A stretch of DNA of 64,000 nt from Lichenifustis flavocetrariae (GTDB taxonomy: Bacteria > Pseudomonadota > Alphaproteobacteria > Rhizobiales > Beijerinckiaceae). The notes below the pieces were generated by a model. The model searched no databases, was not told the DNA's origin, and saw nothing but the letters and a program-made list of their open reading frames with translations. Both the position numbers and the translations under genes were made by a program. Where the stretch lies: contig NZ_JAMOIM010000007.1 in NCBI RefSeq assembly GCF_026130545.1, positions 1 to 64,000 on the forward strand. Reading direction: 5' to 3'. Within the stretch, counting starts at the first letter, position 1. Every line of letters begins with the position of its first letter. Below are positions 8,100-15,913 of the stretch, in pieces.

Positions 8100-9764
8100 A
8101 TGAGCCACGCGCACGACGGACTTTCGACGCAGAGCATCGCTGCCGCTGAAGATCTCGCAGGCGTGCGCTACACCGAGGCCGAACGTGCCTTGATGCTCGA
8201 CAACCTATCTGGCCAGATCGCCCTGGCCCATCGGCGGCGGGCCGTCCGGTTGCCACATGATCTTGCACCGGCGACACGCTTCGACCCGCGTTTGCCTGGA
8301 TTCGTCTTGCCAAGCCCGTCACCGCGTGACGCCTACCAGGAGAACGCCCAAACGCTTCTTCCTGATGAAGCGCAAGACATTTGCTTCGCACCAGTGACCA
8401 GCCTGTCGGGCTGGATTCGCAACCGCGCCATCACGGCCGAGCGGCTGGCGCAACTGTACCTCGATCGCATCGCGCGGTTCGGCCCGAAGCTCGAATGCAT
8501 GGCCACCGTCACGGCGGACCTCGCGATGGAGCAGGCCCGCCGCGCCGACGCGCTGCTCGCAGCCGGAACCTACCTCGGGCCGCTGCACGGCATCCCCTGG
8601 GGCTGCAAGGACCTCCTCGATACGAGCGGCATTCTGACGGGCTGGGGCGCCGAACCCTATGCGGACAGGGTGCCCATGACCGATGCCACGGTGGTGCAGC
8701 GCTTGACGGCGGCAGGCGCCGTGCTGGTCGCGAAGCTGACGCTCGGAGCGCTGGCCTATGGGGACATCTGGTACGGTGGGGTCACCCGCAACCCATGGAA
8801 TCTGAACGAAGGAGCGAGCGGCTCGTCGGCCGGATCGGGAGCCGCCACGGCGGCCGGCCTCGTCGGCTTCAGCCTCGGTACCGAGACGCTCGGCTCGATC
8901 GTCGCGCCCTCGCTCCGGTGCGGCACCACGGGCCTTCGGCCAACCTTCGGCCGGGTGCCGCGCACCGGCGCCATGCCGCTGTGCTGGACGCTCGACAAGA
9001 TCGGCCCGATGTGCCGCAGCGTGGCCGACACAGCGCTGGTGCTGGCTGCCATCAATGGCGCCGACCCTGCGGACCCCTGCAGCATCGATGTCCCGTTCGG
9101 CCTCGACGCCACGGCCACGGTGGCCGGCCTGCGTCTCGGCTACTACCCTGCCGATTTCGCGGAAGCCGGGGCGGACGACCTCGACCGCGCAATGCTCGAT
9201 CACGCGCGGGCGCTCGGTCTGACGCTCGTCGAACTGTCCCGTCCCGACCTGCCCTACGACGCGCTCATGAACGTGCTCTTTGCCGAAGCGGCAGCCTCGT
9301 TTGAACACCTGACCCTCGACGATACCGACGACAGCCTCACCTGGCAGGAACCGGGCTCCTGGCCCAATACGTTCCGCAAGGCACGCTTCCTGTCGGCCGT
9401 CGATCACATCCAGCTCGACCGGCTTCGCCGCCGCGTCATGCAGGACATGGATCAGGCCTTCCAAGGCGTCGATGCGATGATCGGCCCGTGCCTTGCGGGC
9501 CCGATGCTGATCATCACCAATTTCAGCGGCCACCCGAGCCTCACCCTACGCTGCGGCTTCCGCCAGTCACCCACGCGCCAACCCCTTTCGCTCGCGGAAG
9601 CAAGGCTCGACCAGGGCCAGGTCGGCACGGGAGAGACCTTCACGGTACCCCACGCCATCAGCCTCTACGGCCGCCTGTTCGATGAGGCCACGATCCTGCG
9701 CATCGGCCGGGCGATGGAGACGCGGCTCGATGTCGCCCACCGTCGTCCCCCGCTCGACGCCTGA
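8100..9764 (+). CDS. Amidase signature family hydrolase
   Basis: Hydrolyses a carboxamide to acid and ammonia or amine, in the cytoplasm. 554 residues with the complete Ser-cisSer-Lys triad: Lys in GIPWGCKDLLDT near residue 175, the glycine/serine-rich motif GASGSSAGSGAAT, and the nucleophile stretch GTETLGSIVAP. A leading segment of about 100 residues before the core is longer than in simple amidases and resembles the Asp-tRNA-amidotransferase-like amidases found beside peptide transporters. It is followed 15 bp later by a secretion-signal remnant, so it once led a transport operon. No signal peptide. Substrate unknown. Confidence 0.88.
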   Translation: MSHAHDGLSTQSIAAAEDLAGVRYTEAERALMLDNLSGQIALAHRRRAVRLPHDLAPATRFDPRLPGFVLPSPSPRDAYQENAQTLLPDEAQDICFAPVTSLSGWIRNRAITAERLAQLYLDRIARFGPKLECMATVTADLAMEQARRADALLAAGTYLGPLHGIPWGCKDLLDTSGILTGWGAEPYADRVPMTDATVVQRLTAAGAVLVAKLTLGALAYGDIWYGGVTRNPWNLNEGASGSSAGSGAATAAGLVGFSLGTETLGSIVAPSLRCGTTGLRPTFGRVPRTGAMPLCWTLDKIGPMCRSVADTALVLAAINGADPADPCSIDVPFGLDATATVAGLRLGYYPADFAEAGADDLDRAMLDHARALGLTLVELSRPDLPYDALMNVLFAEAAASFEHLTLDDTDDSLTWQEPGSWPNTFRKARFLSAVDHIQLDRLRRRVMQDMDQAFQGVDAMIGPCLAGPMLIITNFSGHPSLTLRCGFRQSPTRQPLSLAEARLDQGQVGTGETFTVPHAISLYGRLFDEATILRIGRAMETRLDVAHRRPPLDA

Positions 9765-9778
9765 CCCTGGAGCACCCC

Positions 9779-9904
9779 ATGCCTGCCATGTTCACCCGCC
9801 GCACCCTGCTCGGAAGTGTCGCCGCGATCTCGGCCGTTGGGCTGCCTCGCTTCGCACGGGCCCGCGGCCGGCGCCGTTCCGGGCCGTCGACGGCGTGTCG
9901 CTGA
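9779..9904 (+). pseudogene. Signal-peptide remnant of a lost ABC solute-binding protein
   Basis: The frame starting at the ATG 9779 (or 9788) encodes MFTRRTLLGSVAA followed by a hydrophobic run and an Ala-x-Ala end, i.e. a Tat-like secretion signal, and then stops after 41 residues. The mature protein is missing; downstream DNA belongs to an ABC ATPase in another frame. A solute-binding protein gene directly after the amidase is the natural reading, because peptide ABC operons start that way. The join lies near 9862-9872. Confidence 0.65.
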
Positions 9905-10512
9905 GTGTGTCTCGGGGCAGGACGCTCGGCATTGTGGATGAGTCCGGCTGCGGCAAATCCACCATGGCGCGAATGATGGTCGGCCTGCTCGAGCCGACCA
10001 CCGGTACGCTGACGATCAACGGCGAGTCCATTGCCGATCTGGCACGGCATGATCGCCGGGCCCTCAACCGGCCTGTCCAGATGGTATTCCAGGATCCGCT
10101 CGGCTCGCTCAACCCGCGCAAGACCGTGCGCGAGATCCTGTCAGCGCCCCTCGGCGCCCTCAAAGACATGACAGGCCCGCAGGCTCGCGACCGCGGCCAG
10201 AGCCAGCGCATCGGCATCGCGCGGGCGGCCGATCCCACCGTCATCGTGCTCGACGAACCTGTGTCGGCACTTGACGTTTCGGTGCAGGCGCAGGTGCTGC
10301 AACTGCTCGGCGATCTGCAGACCCGGCTGGGGCTGACCTATGTCTTCATCTCCCACGATCTTGCCGTGGTCGAGGCCATCGCCCATGACGTTGCGGTCAT
10401 GAACCGGGGGCGCATCATCGAGAGCGCCCCGGCCGAACGCATCTTCGCCCACCCGCAGCACGCCTATACCCGGTTGCTGCTCGCCTCCGTTCCACGCGCC
10501 GTGACCGCGTAG
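9868..10512 (+). pseudogene. Broken peptide ABC transporter ATPase (DppF/OppF type)
   Basis: From AVDGVSLSV onwards the frame encodes an oligopeptide-type ATPase: Walker A near DESGCGKST, Q-loop VFQDPLGSLNPR, Walker B VIVLDEPVSALDVS and the H-loop FISHDLAVV, ending at the usual C-terminus. The N-terminal strand and start codon are gone. Between QARDR and QRIGIARA about 30 residues are missing, including most of the LSGGQ signature and helical domain, and two residues are lost just after. All losses inside are in frame. Without its signature motif it cannot be an active ATPase. It is the tail of the operon whose head is the amidase and signal remnant. Confidence 0.8.
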
Positions 10513-10521
10513 AATCCCCGA

Positions 10522-10989
10522 TTATCGCGGCTCGTTCACCCGATCGAGGATCAGCACGCCATTGAGATGATCGACCTCGTGCTGGATGACCATGGCCAGC
10601 AGGCCCTCGGCCTCCATTTCCTGCGGTGCGCCGGTCCGGTCGAGGTAGCGGACCCGGACGCGGTCGGGGCGACGCACCTCTTTCGGCGTATCCGGGATCG
10701 AAAGGCAGCGCTCCTCGCGCGACGCCACCATGTCGGACGACCAGACGATCTCGGGGTTGACGAAGAGTAGCGGGTTCTTCGCTCTCTCCTTCCAGTCCGT
10801 GTCGACCACGACGACGCGCTGCAACACGCCGATCTGCACGGCGGCGAGCCCGCGGCCTTGGGCGTCGTACATGGTGTCGAGCATGTCATCGAGAAGCGTC
10901 CGCGTCCCGTCGGTTACCTGCGGCACCGGCGCGGACGTCTCGTGGAGGATCGGATCGGGATGGATGACGATGGGGTGGATCATGGGCAT
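10522..10989 (-). CDS. Peptide deformylase-like metallohydrolase
   Basis: Belongs to the fold that removes N-formyl groups from new proteins. From the ATG at 10989 it has 155 residues. Motif I is GRGLAAVQ (45-52), motif III is QHEVDH (H137, E138, H141), and motif II reads ERCLS (93-97) instead of EGCLS. Metal ligands Cys95, His137 and His141 and the catalytic Glu138 are all present. The two Arg substitutions (in G-x-G-L-A-A and in EGCLS) and a location inside a hydrolase operon, not beside fmt, suggest a secondary copy with a catabolic or detoxifying role. A longer in-frame start at 11037 exists but adds a basic tail. Last gene of a five-gene minus-strand set. Confidence 0.85.
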   Translation of the reverse strand: MPMIHPIVIHPDPILHETSAPVPQVTDGTRTLLDDMLDTMYDAQGRGLAAVQIGVLQRVVVVDTDWKERAKNPLLFVNPEIVWSSDMVASREERCLSIPDTPKEVRRPDRVRVRYLDRTGAPQEMEAEGLLAMVIQHEVDHLNGVLILDRVNEPR

Positions 10990-11056
10990 TGTCCTGAAAT
11001 CGCAAGCGGCGGTTCGCGAACGTGGTTTTGGACTCACGTTGCGCGAGGTGGTTGGC

Positions 11057-12067
11057 TCAGCCCATCCAGTCCGCCACGGCCTTGCGCAAGAATGCGAGGT
11101 CGGCCGGGTTGTCGCCCGGGCTGCCGGCGCGATGCCCCCAGATGGTGGGAATCGGCCGCAGTTCGCCCTGGGTCAGGTGGGGCAGTTCGGCGGCATTGTC
11201 GGCCACCGGAAAATAGAGATCCGTCCGGGCCGGCAGCAGCAGCACGCGGGCCTCGATGGCACTCAAGGCACGGACGAGATCGCCGTCATAGAGGTCATTG
11301 GCGCTGATGTCGGAATGGAGCCAGGTGGTCGCCTGCGCATAAAGGTCGGCCGCTGTGCGGCGGGTAAAACCCGGTTCCCAGTGATGGTCGAGGAAATCGT
11401 CGAGGTCGTGGGCGCCGAGCGCCGTGAGATGCAGGCTCGCGCGATACCAGTCCTGGCTCATGGCCCAGCCGGCGTAGATGCGGGCAAAGGCCCGTAACGC
11501 TGCCTTCGGTTCCTCTGAGAAACGGCCACCGCCAAGATGTTCGGGCGCGGCCTCCAATGTCGCGAGAAGCGACAGAAGGAAGACCTTGTTGTGCACGGAG
11601 GTCTTGGCGCTGCCACAGACCACGATGGCGCGTACGACAGCCTGCGGGAACAGCGCCGCCCAGTGGTAGGCCTGTTGCGCGCCCATCGAGAACCCATAGA
11701 CGCCGGCCACGCGATCGATGCCGAACACTTCCGTCAGGAGCCGTTTCTGCGCCCGCACGTTGTCGGCCGTGGTCACGAGCGCCGGATAATCCGGGGTGTT
11801 CGAGGGACTCGACGACAGGCCGTTGCCGAACATGTCGGGTATGACCACGAACCAGCGCATCGGGTCGAGCACCTTGTCGGGTGCAACGAGCCATTCCTGG
11901 TCGGCGTGCTGGGCCGAGTAGCTCGTGGGATAGACCACGACATTGTCCCTGGACCGGGAAAGCGTGCCATAGGTCTTCCAGCTCAGTGTCGCGCCGCGCA
12001 GGATTTCGCCCGATTGGAGCGTCAGGTCGCCGAGCGAAAAACGGCCGGTGTCGGCAAGTTCCGTCAT
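11057..12067 (-). CDS. Alpha/beta hydrolase of the MetX (homoserine O-acyltransferase-like) family
   Basis: 336 residues with the MetX-type layout: DPMRWFVVIPDMFGNGLSSS, nucleophile elbow GFSMGAQQA, acid near ARTDLYFP and a late histidine in IWGHRAG. True MetX enzymes acylate homoserine and carry a longer set of conserved residues; this shorter member in a peptide-hydrolase operon is more likely an esterase or amide hydrolase. The start overlaps the stop of the M20 hydrolase (ATGA), showing translational coupling. Cytoplasmic; no signal peptide. Confident about the fold, not about the substrate. Confidence 0.85.
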   Translation of the reverse strand: MTELADTGRFSLGDLTLQSGEILRGATLSWKTYGTLSRSRDNVVVYPTSYSAQHADQEWLVAPDKVLDPMRWFVVIPDMFGNGLSSSPSNTPDYPALVTTADNVRAQKRLLTEVFGIDRVAGVYGFSMGAQQAYHWAALFPQAVVRAIVVCGSAKTSVHNKVFLLSLLATLEAAPEHLGGGRFSEEPKAALRAFARIYAGWAMSQDWYRASLHLTALGAHDLDDFLDHHWEPGFTRRTAADLYAQATTWLHSDISANDLYDGDLVRALSAIEARVLLLPARTDLYFPVADNAAELPHLTQGELRPIPTIWGHRAGSPGDNPADLAFLRKAVADWMG

Positions 12068-13242
12068 CGGGGATCTCGCGGCAGGAGTTGTTCGGCCAGC
12101 GTCGCCCAATAGGACGCACCGACCGGCAGGATGTCGTCGTTGAAGTCGTAGAGTGGGTGATGCACCTGCGGGTCATTCCCGGTCTTGCCGGCACCGAGCA
12201 TGATGTAGTTCCCCTGCTTGGCGTTGAGCATGAAGGAGAAGTCCTCGCCGCCCATGGTCGGCTGTTCCATCGGCACGACGCGGGCCGCCCCGACCACCGC
12301 TTCGGCCGCGGTCTTCGCCAGCGCAGTCGCGGCCTCGTCGTTGACGACGGCCGGATAGGTGCGTGCGAACGTGACCTCCGCCGTGGCCCCATAGGCTTCC
12401 GCGGTGGCATGCGCGATGCGGATGACGGCCTTCTCGAGCAAATCGCCGACGGCCGGCGTGAACCAGCGCGCCGTGCCACGCATGGTCACGTCGGGCGGGA
12501 TCACGTTGAAGGCATTGCCGCCCTTGATCTCGCCGATCGTCACCACCGCGCTTTCGGTCGGCTCGACATTGCGGGCCACGATCGATTGCAGGGCCGACAC
12601 GATGGCGCCGGACACAACGATCGGGTCGACCCCGTTATGCGGCTGCGCCCCATGCGCGCCCTTGCCGGTGACCACGATCGTGATATTGGCAACCGCCGCC
12701 ATCGTGGGTCCGACACGCCACAGGAAGGTGCCCTCAGGGTCCTTCGGCCAATTGTGCATCCCAAAAATCTGATCCATCGGGAACCGTTCGAACAGCCCCT
12801 CCTTGACCATGATCTCGCCGCCGCCGTGCTGCTCCTCGGCCGGCTGGAAGATCACATAAACGGTCCCGGCGAAATTGCGCGTCTCGGCGAGGTATTTCGC
12901 GGCCCCGAGCAGCATGGTGGTGTGGCCGTCATGACCGCAGGCGTGCATGACGCCGGGATTGGTCGAGGCGTAAGGCAGGTTGGTCTGCTCGATGATGGGC
13001 AGCGCGTCGATGTCGGCGCGCAGGCCGATCGCACCGCCCGGCGCGCTGCCCCGGATCACGCCGACGACGCCGGTGCGTGCCATCCCGGTCACGACCTCGT
13101 CGACTCCGAACTCCTTCAACTTCTCCTGGATCACGGCGCTGGTGCGGTGCTCTTCGAGGGCCAGTTCGGGATGGCGGTGCAGGTCCTGCCGCCAGGCCGT
13201 CATTTCGGGATGGAAGGCGGCGATGCGGTTGTGGATCGGCAT
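12064..13242 (-). CDS. M20 family amidohydrolase (hippurate hydrolase-like)
   Basis: Metal-dependent cytoplasmic enzyme cleaving N-acyl amino acids or small peptides. 392 residues, standard length, with all landmarks: LHRHPEL (21-27), RADIDALP (75-82), MHACGHDGHT (99-108), QPAEE (133-137) and a late GGEDFSF. The family includes HipO, AmaA and indole-acetyl-amino-acid hydrolases. It lies 15 bp after the serine hydrolase gene and overlaps the MetX-like gene by 4 bp, so the products probably act on one substrate class, such as acylated amino acids released from peptides. Confidence 0.93.
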   Translation of the reverse strand: MPIHNRIAAFHPEMTAWRQDLHRHPELALEEHRTSAVIQEKLKEFGVDEVVTGMARTGVVGVIRGSAPGGAIGLRADIDALPIIEQTNLPYASTNPGVMHACGHDGHTTMLLGAAKYLAETRNFAGTVYVIFQPAEEQHGGGEIMVKEGLFERFPMDQIFGMHNWPKDPEGTFLWRVGPTMAAVANITIVVTGKGAHGAQPHNGVDPIVVSGAIVSALQSIVARNVEPTESAVVTIGEIKGGNAFNVIPPDVTMRGTARWFTPAVGDLLEKAVIRIAHATAEAYGATAEVTFARTYPAVVNDEAATALAKTAAEAVVGAARVVPMEQPTMGGEDFSFMLNAKQGNYIMLGAGKTGNDPQVHHPLYDFNDDILPVGASYWATLAEQLLPRDPR

Positions 13243-13257
13243 GAAGTGTCCCTCCGT

Positions 13258-14646
13258 TCAGGGTTGGGTCGCGGGCGCGGGATCGCTCGCGCGGGCTTCG
13301 AGCTCGGTGAGAAGCGCCTGCTCGGGCAGCAGTTCCGCGCCGCCGAGCATCAGCAGGGTCGCGGCGCCATCGGCATCCATGATGCGCCGAGCCGGCTCGC
13401 CATGGGCCCCGAACCCGTTGGCCCTGGCGACGCGACCTTCGGTCGGGCTCGTGATGTCGAGGACACTCGCGTCGGTAAAGGGCTGCATCAGCGCTGGCAT
13501 CGTCACGAACACCTGATTCCCCATGGGAACCAGGTCGAAGGCACCCCAATAGCTCCACCATCGCCCGGTCCAGTCGGCCACGGTGGGGCTGGCAGCCCCG
13601 TGCAGGGCGAAGTGATGGAAGATGCCGAGCACGCCTTCGACCCAGGGGTTGGCGAGGCCATCGATGCAGTTCGTCACGATCGAGACCGCGACACCCCATT
13701 CGGGCACGCAGGCGGTCCGACTGATGAAGCCCTGGAAGGCGCCGGAATGGCCGAACCACTCGTGCCCCTCCAGCGTGCCGCCGATGGTGCCGAGCCCGTA
13801 GTGCCGGCCGCCGCTGTCGTCGGGCACGCGCCAGTGGCGGCGCGTCATCTCCCGTCGGCTGGCGGCGGATAGGACGCTCGTGCCGGCCTCCGGATCCAGG
13901 CTCCCGATGAAGCGGGCGAGGTCGCCGGCCGTGCTGACGAAGCCCGTGGCCGAGGCCAGGGCATGGGTCGGATTGTGGCCGGGGATCGCGAAGCGCCTCC
14001 CGACCGGCAGCTTGCCGCTGTGGCCTGTCGCAAGGGGCGTCCCCGCAGGCACAGGCATATCGGGCGTCGTCGCATCAAGCCCGGACGGCACGACGATCTC
14101 GCGGGCGATCCAAGTCCCGAAGTCTTCCCCCGTGATGGCTTCGATCGCCAAGCCGACGAGCCCGAACCCGACATTGGAATATTTCTGCCGGCTGTTCGCC
14201 GGCACGATCAGGGGTTCTGCCAGTTCGGCCCGCAGCGCGGTTTCATCAAGGAAGGGCTGGCGGTCCTGCCAATGGACCGCCCGCACGCCATCGCGCAGCA
14301 GTCCCGCCGTATGCGAGAGCAATTGGCTGATCGTCACGGCGGCGACTTCTGGCGCGAGGTCGCCGACATGCGTGCCGATCGGGTCGTCGAGGTGAAGCCG
14401 CCCCGCCTCATGCAGCCTCATGATCGCCGCCGACGCGAAGGTTTTTGAATGCGAGGCGACGCGGAAGCGATGCGCCGGCGTGAGTGGCGTGCCGGTCGCA
14501 AGGTCGGCGACGCCGAACGCATGCTCCGCGACGAGCTTGCCCCGGTGGGCAACCGCCAGCACGCAGCCGGGCTGCTCGGTCGAGCGCATCTGATAGCCGA
14601 GCCATTGTTCCGCATAGCGGACGGCCTCAGGCAGCCATTCAGGCAT
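13258..14646 (-). CDS. Serine hydrolase of the class C beta-lactamase/D-aminopeptidase family
   Basis: 462 residues without an obvious signal peptide, so probably cytoplasmic. The active-site triad motifs are S65-H-S-K68, Y156-S-N158 and H300-S-G302, all in the expected order and spacing for the penicillin-recognising fold. A C-terminal extension of about 120 residues (GAASPTVADWTGRWWSYWG onward) forms the lipocalin-like domain seen in D-aminopeptidase and LACTB-like enzymes. Placed in a cluster with M20 and iminopeptidase genes, a D-amino-acid amidase or peptidase role is more likely than antibiotic resistance. Intact. Confidence 0.88.
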   Translation of the reverse strand: MPEWLPEAVRYAEQWLGYQMRSTEQPGCVLAVAHRGKLVAEHAFGVADLATGTPLTPAHRFRVASHSKTFASAAIMRLHEAGRLHLDDPIGTHVGDLAPEVAAVTISQLLSHTAGLLRDGVRAVHWQDRQPFLDETALRAELAEPLIVPANSRQKYSNVGFGLVGLAIEAITGEDFGTWIAREIVVPSGLDATTPDMPVPAGTPLATGHSGKLPVGRRFAIPGHNPTHALASATGFVSTAGDLARFIGSLDPEAGTSVLSAASRREMTRRHWRVPDDSGGRHYGLGTIGGTLEGHEWFGHSGAFQGFISRTACVPEWGVAVSIVTNCIDGLANPWVEGVLGIFHHFALHGAASPTVADWTGRWWSYWGAFDLVPMGNQVFVTMPALMQPFTDASVLDITSPTEGRVARANGFGAHGEPARRIMDADGAATLLMLGGAELLPEQALLTELEARASDPAPATQP

Positions 14647-14819
14647 CGGGTTCTCCTTGTGGGCACACGCAAAGGGCCATGCAAAATCCTGTGTCAGCCG
14701 CCACGGTGGTACGATCCGAAGCGCACAGGTACCTTGTCGATCGAGACTGGCTGGCGTTATGCCGCCTCATTGAGCATTGGCAGCTTGTTCTCCGGGCACA
14801 GCCGTCGATCGCAGAGGAT

Positions 14820-15680
14820 TCATATGCCAACGGCCGCGATGAATTCGCGCAGCACAGTGAAGTAGCGCTCCGGCTGGTCGCGCCCGACCCCGTGCCCCGC
14901 GCCGATGAACCGTTCGTAGCGCACGAGCGCCGCTGGAAGCGCTGCGGCGATATCGTCGGAATCGGCAAGGGGCGTGACCGGGTCGAGGTCGCCGGCCAAG
15001 ACCAGCGTGGGGCAGCGGATCTCCCTCAGCCGGTCTCGGAAATCGAATTGATATCCTTCGCCGCCGGCTTGGAAGAAGTGACGCAGCATAGCGGGATTGA
15101 AGGTCGAGCGCTTGTCGACGTCGCGCGGACGCGGGGTTGGGTTATAGAGGGGGAAGCACTCTTCGATATAGGCCCGCAACGCCTCGGCATTGCCGGCATC
15201 GGTCCAGAAGGCTTCGGCCACGGCATGGGCGCGCGTGCCATGCAGTCGCAGAAATGTGTCGAGGCAGCGGTCGAGCCGGAATTTCGCGGCGGTGCTCGAC
15301 AGCACGAGGGCACCGACGTGGTCAGGGTGTCGCAAAGCGAGCGACTGCGCCACGAACCCTCCAAAACTCAGACCGAGAACCACAGGTTTCTCGATCCCAA
15401 GCCGGTCGAAGAGCGCACGCAAATCGTCGGCCCATTGGTCGAGCGTCCAGGCGGTCGGGTCGCTATAACCGGACCGGCCGTTGCCCCGATGGTCGACGTA
15501 GAGGATCTGCGCGACATCGATGAGGACGCCATGCGCGGGCTTGAAGCTCGAATGATCAAAGCCGGGACCACCGTGAAGCAGCACCAGCGTCGGGCGCTGG
15601 CGCATGACGGGCCCCTCCGGCACGAGGCCCGCGCCTTCGATGTCGAACCAGATCCGGGTGCCGTTCACGATCGTGTGCAT
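14820..15680 (-). CDS. Alpha/beta hydrolase, proline iminopeptidase-like
   Basis: 286 residues from the ATG at 15680. The oxyanion motif HGGPGFDHSSF, nucleophile GLSFGG, acid in GDLDPVTP and histidine in GAGHGVGRD are all in place, with a cap domain between. The S33 family releases N-terminal residues (often proline) from peptides, but many relatives hydrolyse lactones or amides. First gene of the minus-strand hydrolase set, 173 bp before the serine hydrolase, and divergent from the peptide ABC operon with an 18-bp palindrome in the gap. A longer in-frame start at 15797 would cross that palindrome and adds a basic, non-homologous tail. Confidence 0.88.
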   Translation of the reverse strand: MHTIVNGTRIWFDIEGAGLVPEGPVMRQRPTLVLLHGGPGFDHSSFKPAHGVLIDVAQILYVDHRGNGRSGYSDPTAWTLDQWADDLRALFDRLGIEKPVVLGLSFGGFVAQSLALRHPDHVGALVLSSTAAKFRLDRCLDTFLRLHGTRAHAVAEAFWTDAGNAEALRAYIEECFPLYNPTPRPRDVDKRSTFNPAMLRHFFQAGGEGYQFDFRDRLREIRCPTLVLAGDLDPVTPLADSDDIAAALPAALVRYERFIGAGHGVGRDQPERYFTVLREFIAAVGI

Positions 15681-15762
15681 GACCGATGTCCTGTGCCGTC
15701 TCGACCGCCATGCGCCGCGCTTGCGTCCTTCGGCAAGCATAGGGTGCCAGACAAGGTCGCGA

Positions 15763-15780
15763 ACTAGCAACCTTGCTAGT
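15763..15780. promoter_or_regulatory. Perfect palindrome, candidate operator for the divergent peptide operons
   Basis: ACTAGCAA and TTGCTAGT are exact inverse complements separated by CC, an 18-bp dyad with 8-bp arms. It sits between the proline-iminopeptidase-like gene (minus) and the peptide-binding protein gene (plus), 83 and 133 bp from their starts. There is no T-run, so it is not a terminator. It looks like a dimeric repressor site; no regulator gene for it lies next door. Confidence 0.55.
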
Positions 15781-15913
15781 GCCCAGCTCGACGGCATGGT
15801 GCTTGCCTAGATCGTGGAAGGACGAAGCGGCGCCATTGTAATGAGACCGGTGGTCTCGGCCTTTGGGCACTCCGACGTCTGTCCGGTCGTGACCTGAAAA
15901 AGGATCCCGCTCT

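Noticed and set aside
9682-9870. N-terminal extension of the ABC ATPase frame back to 9682
   Set aside because: That part overlaps the amidase C-terminus and the signal-peptide frame and has no ATPase homology; the open frame is accidental.
11881-13872. 663-codon + strand open frame
   Set aside because: Antisense to the M20 hydrolase and parts of its neighbours, which have full catalytic motifs on the minus strand. Composition is shadow-like (D, R, H, G-rich).
13258-14646. Antibiotic-resistance beta-lactamase
   Set aside because: The SxxK, YxN and HSG motifs fit the class C fold, but there is no signal peptide, the protein has a D-aminopeptidase-type C-terminal extension, and it sits in a peptide-hydrolase operon.
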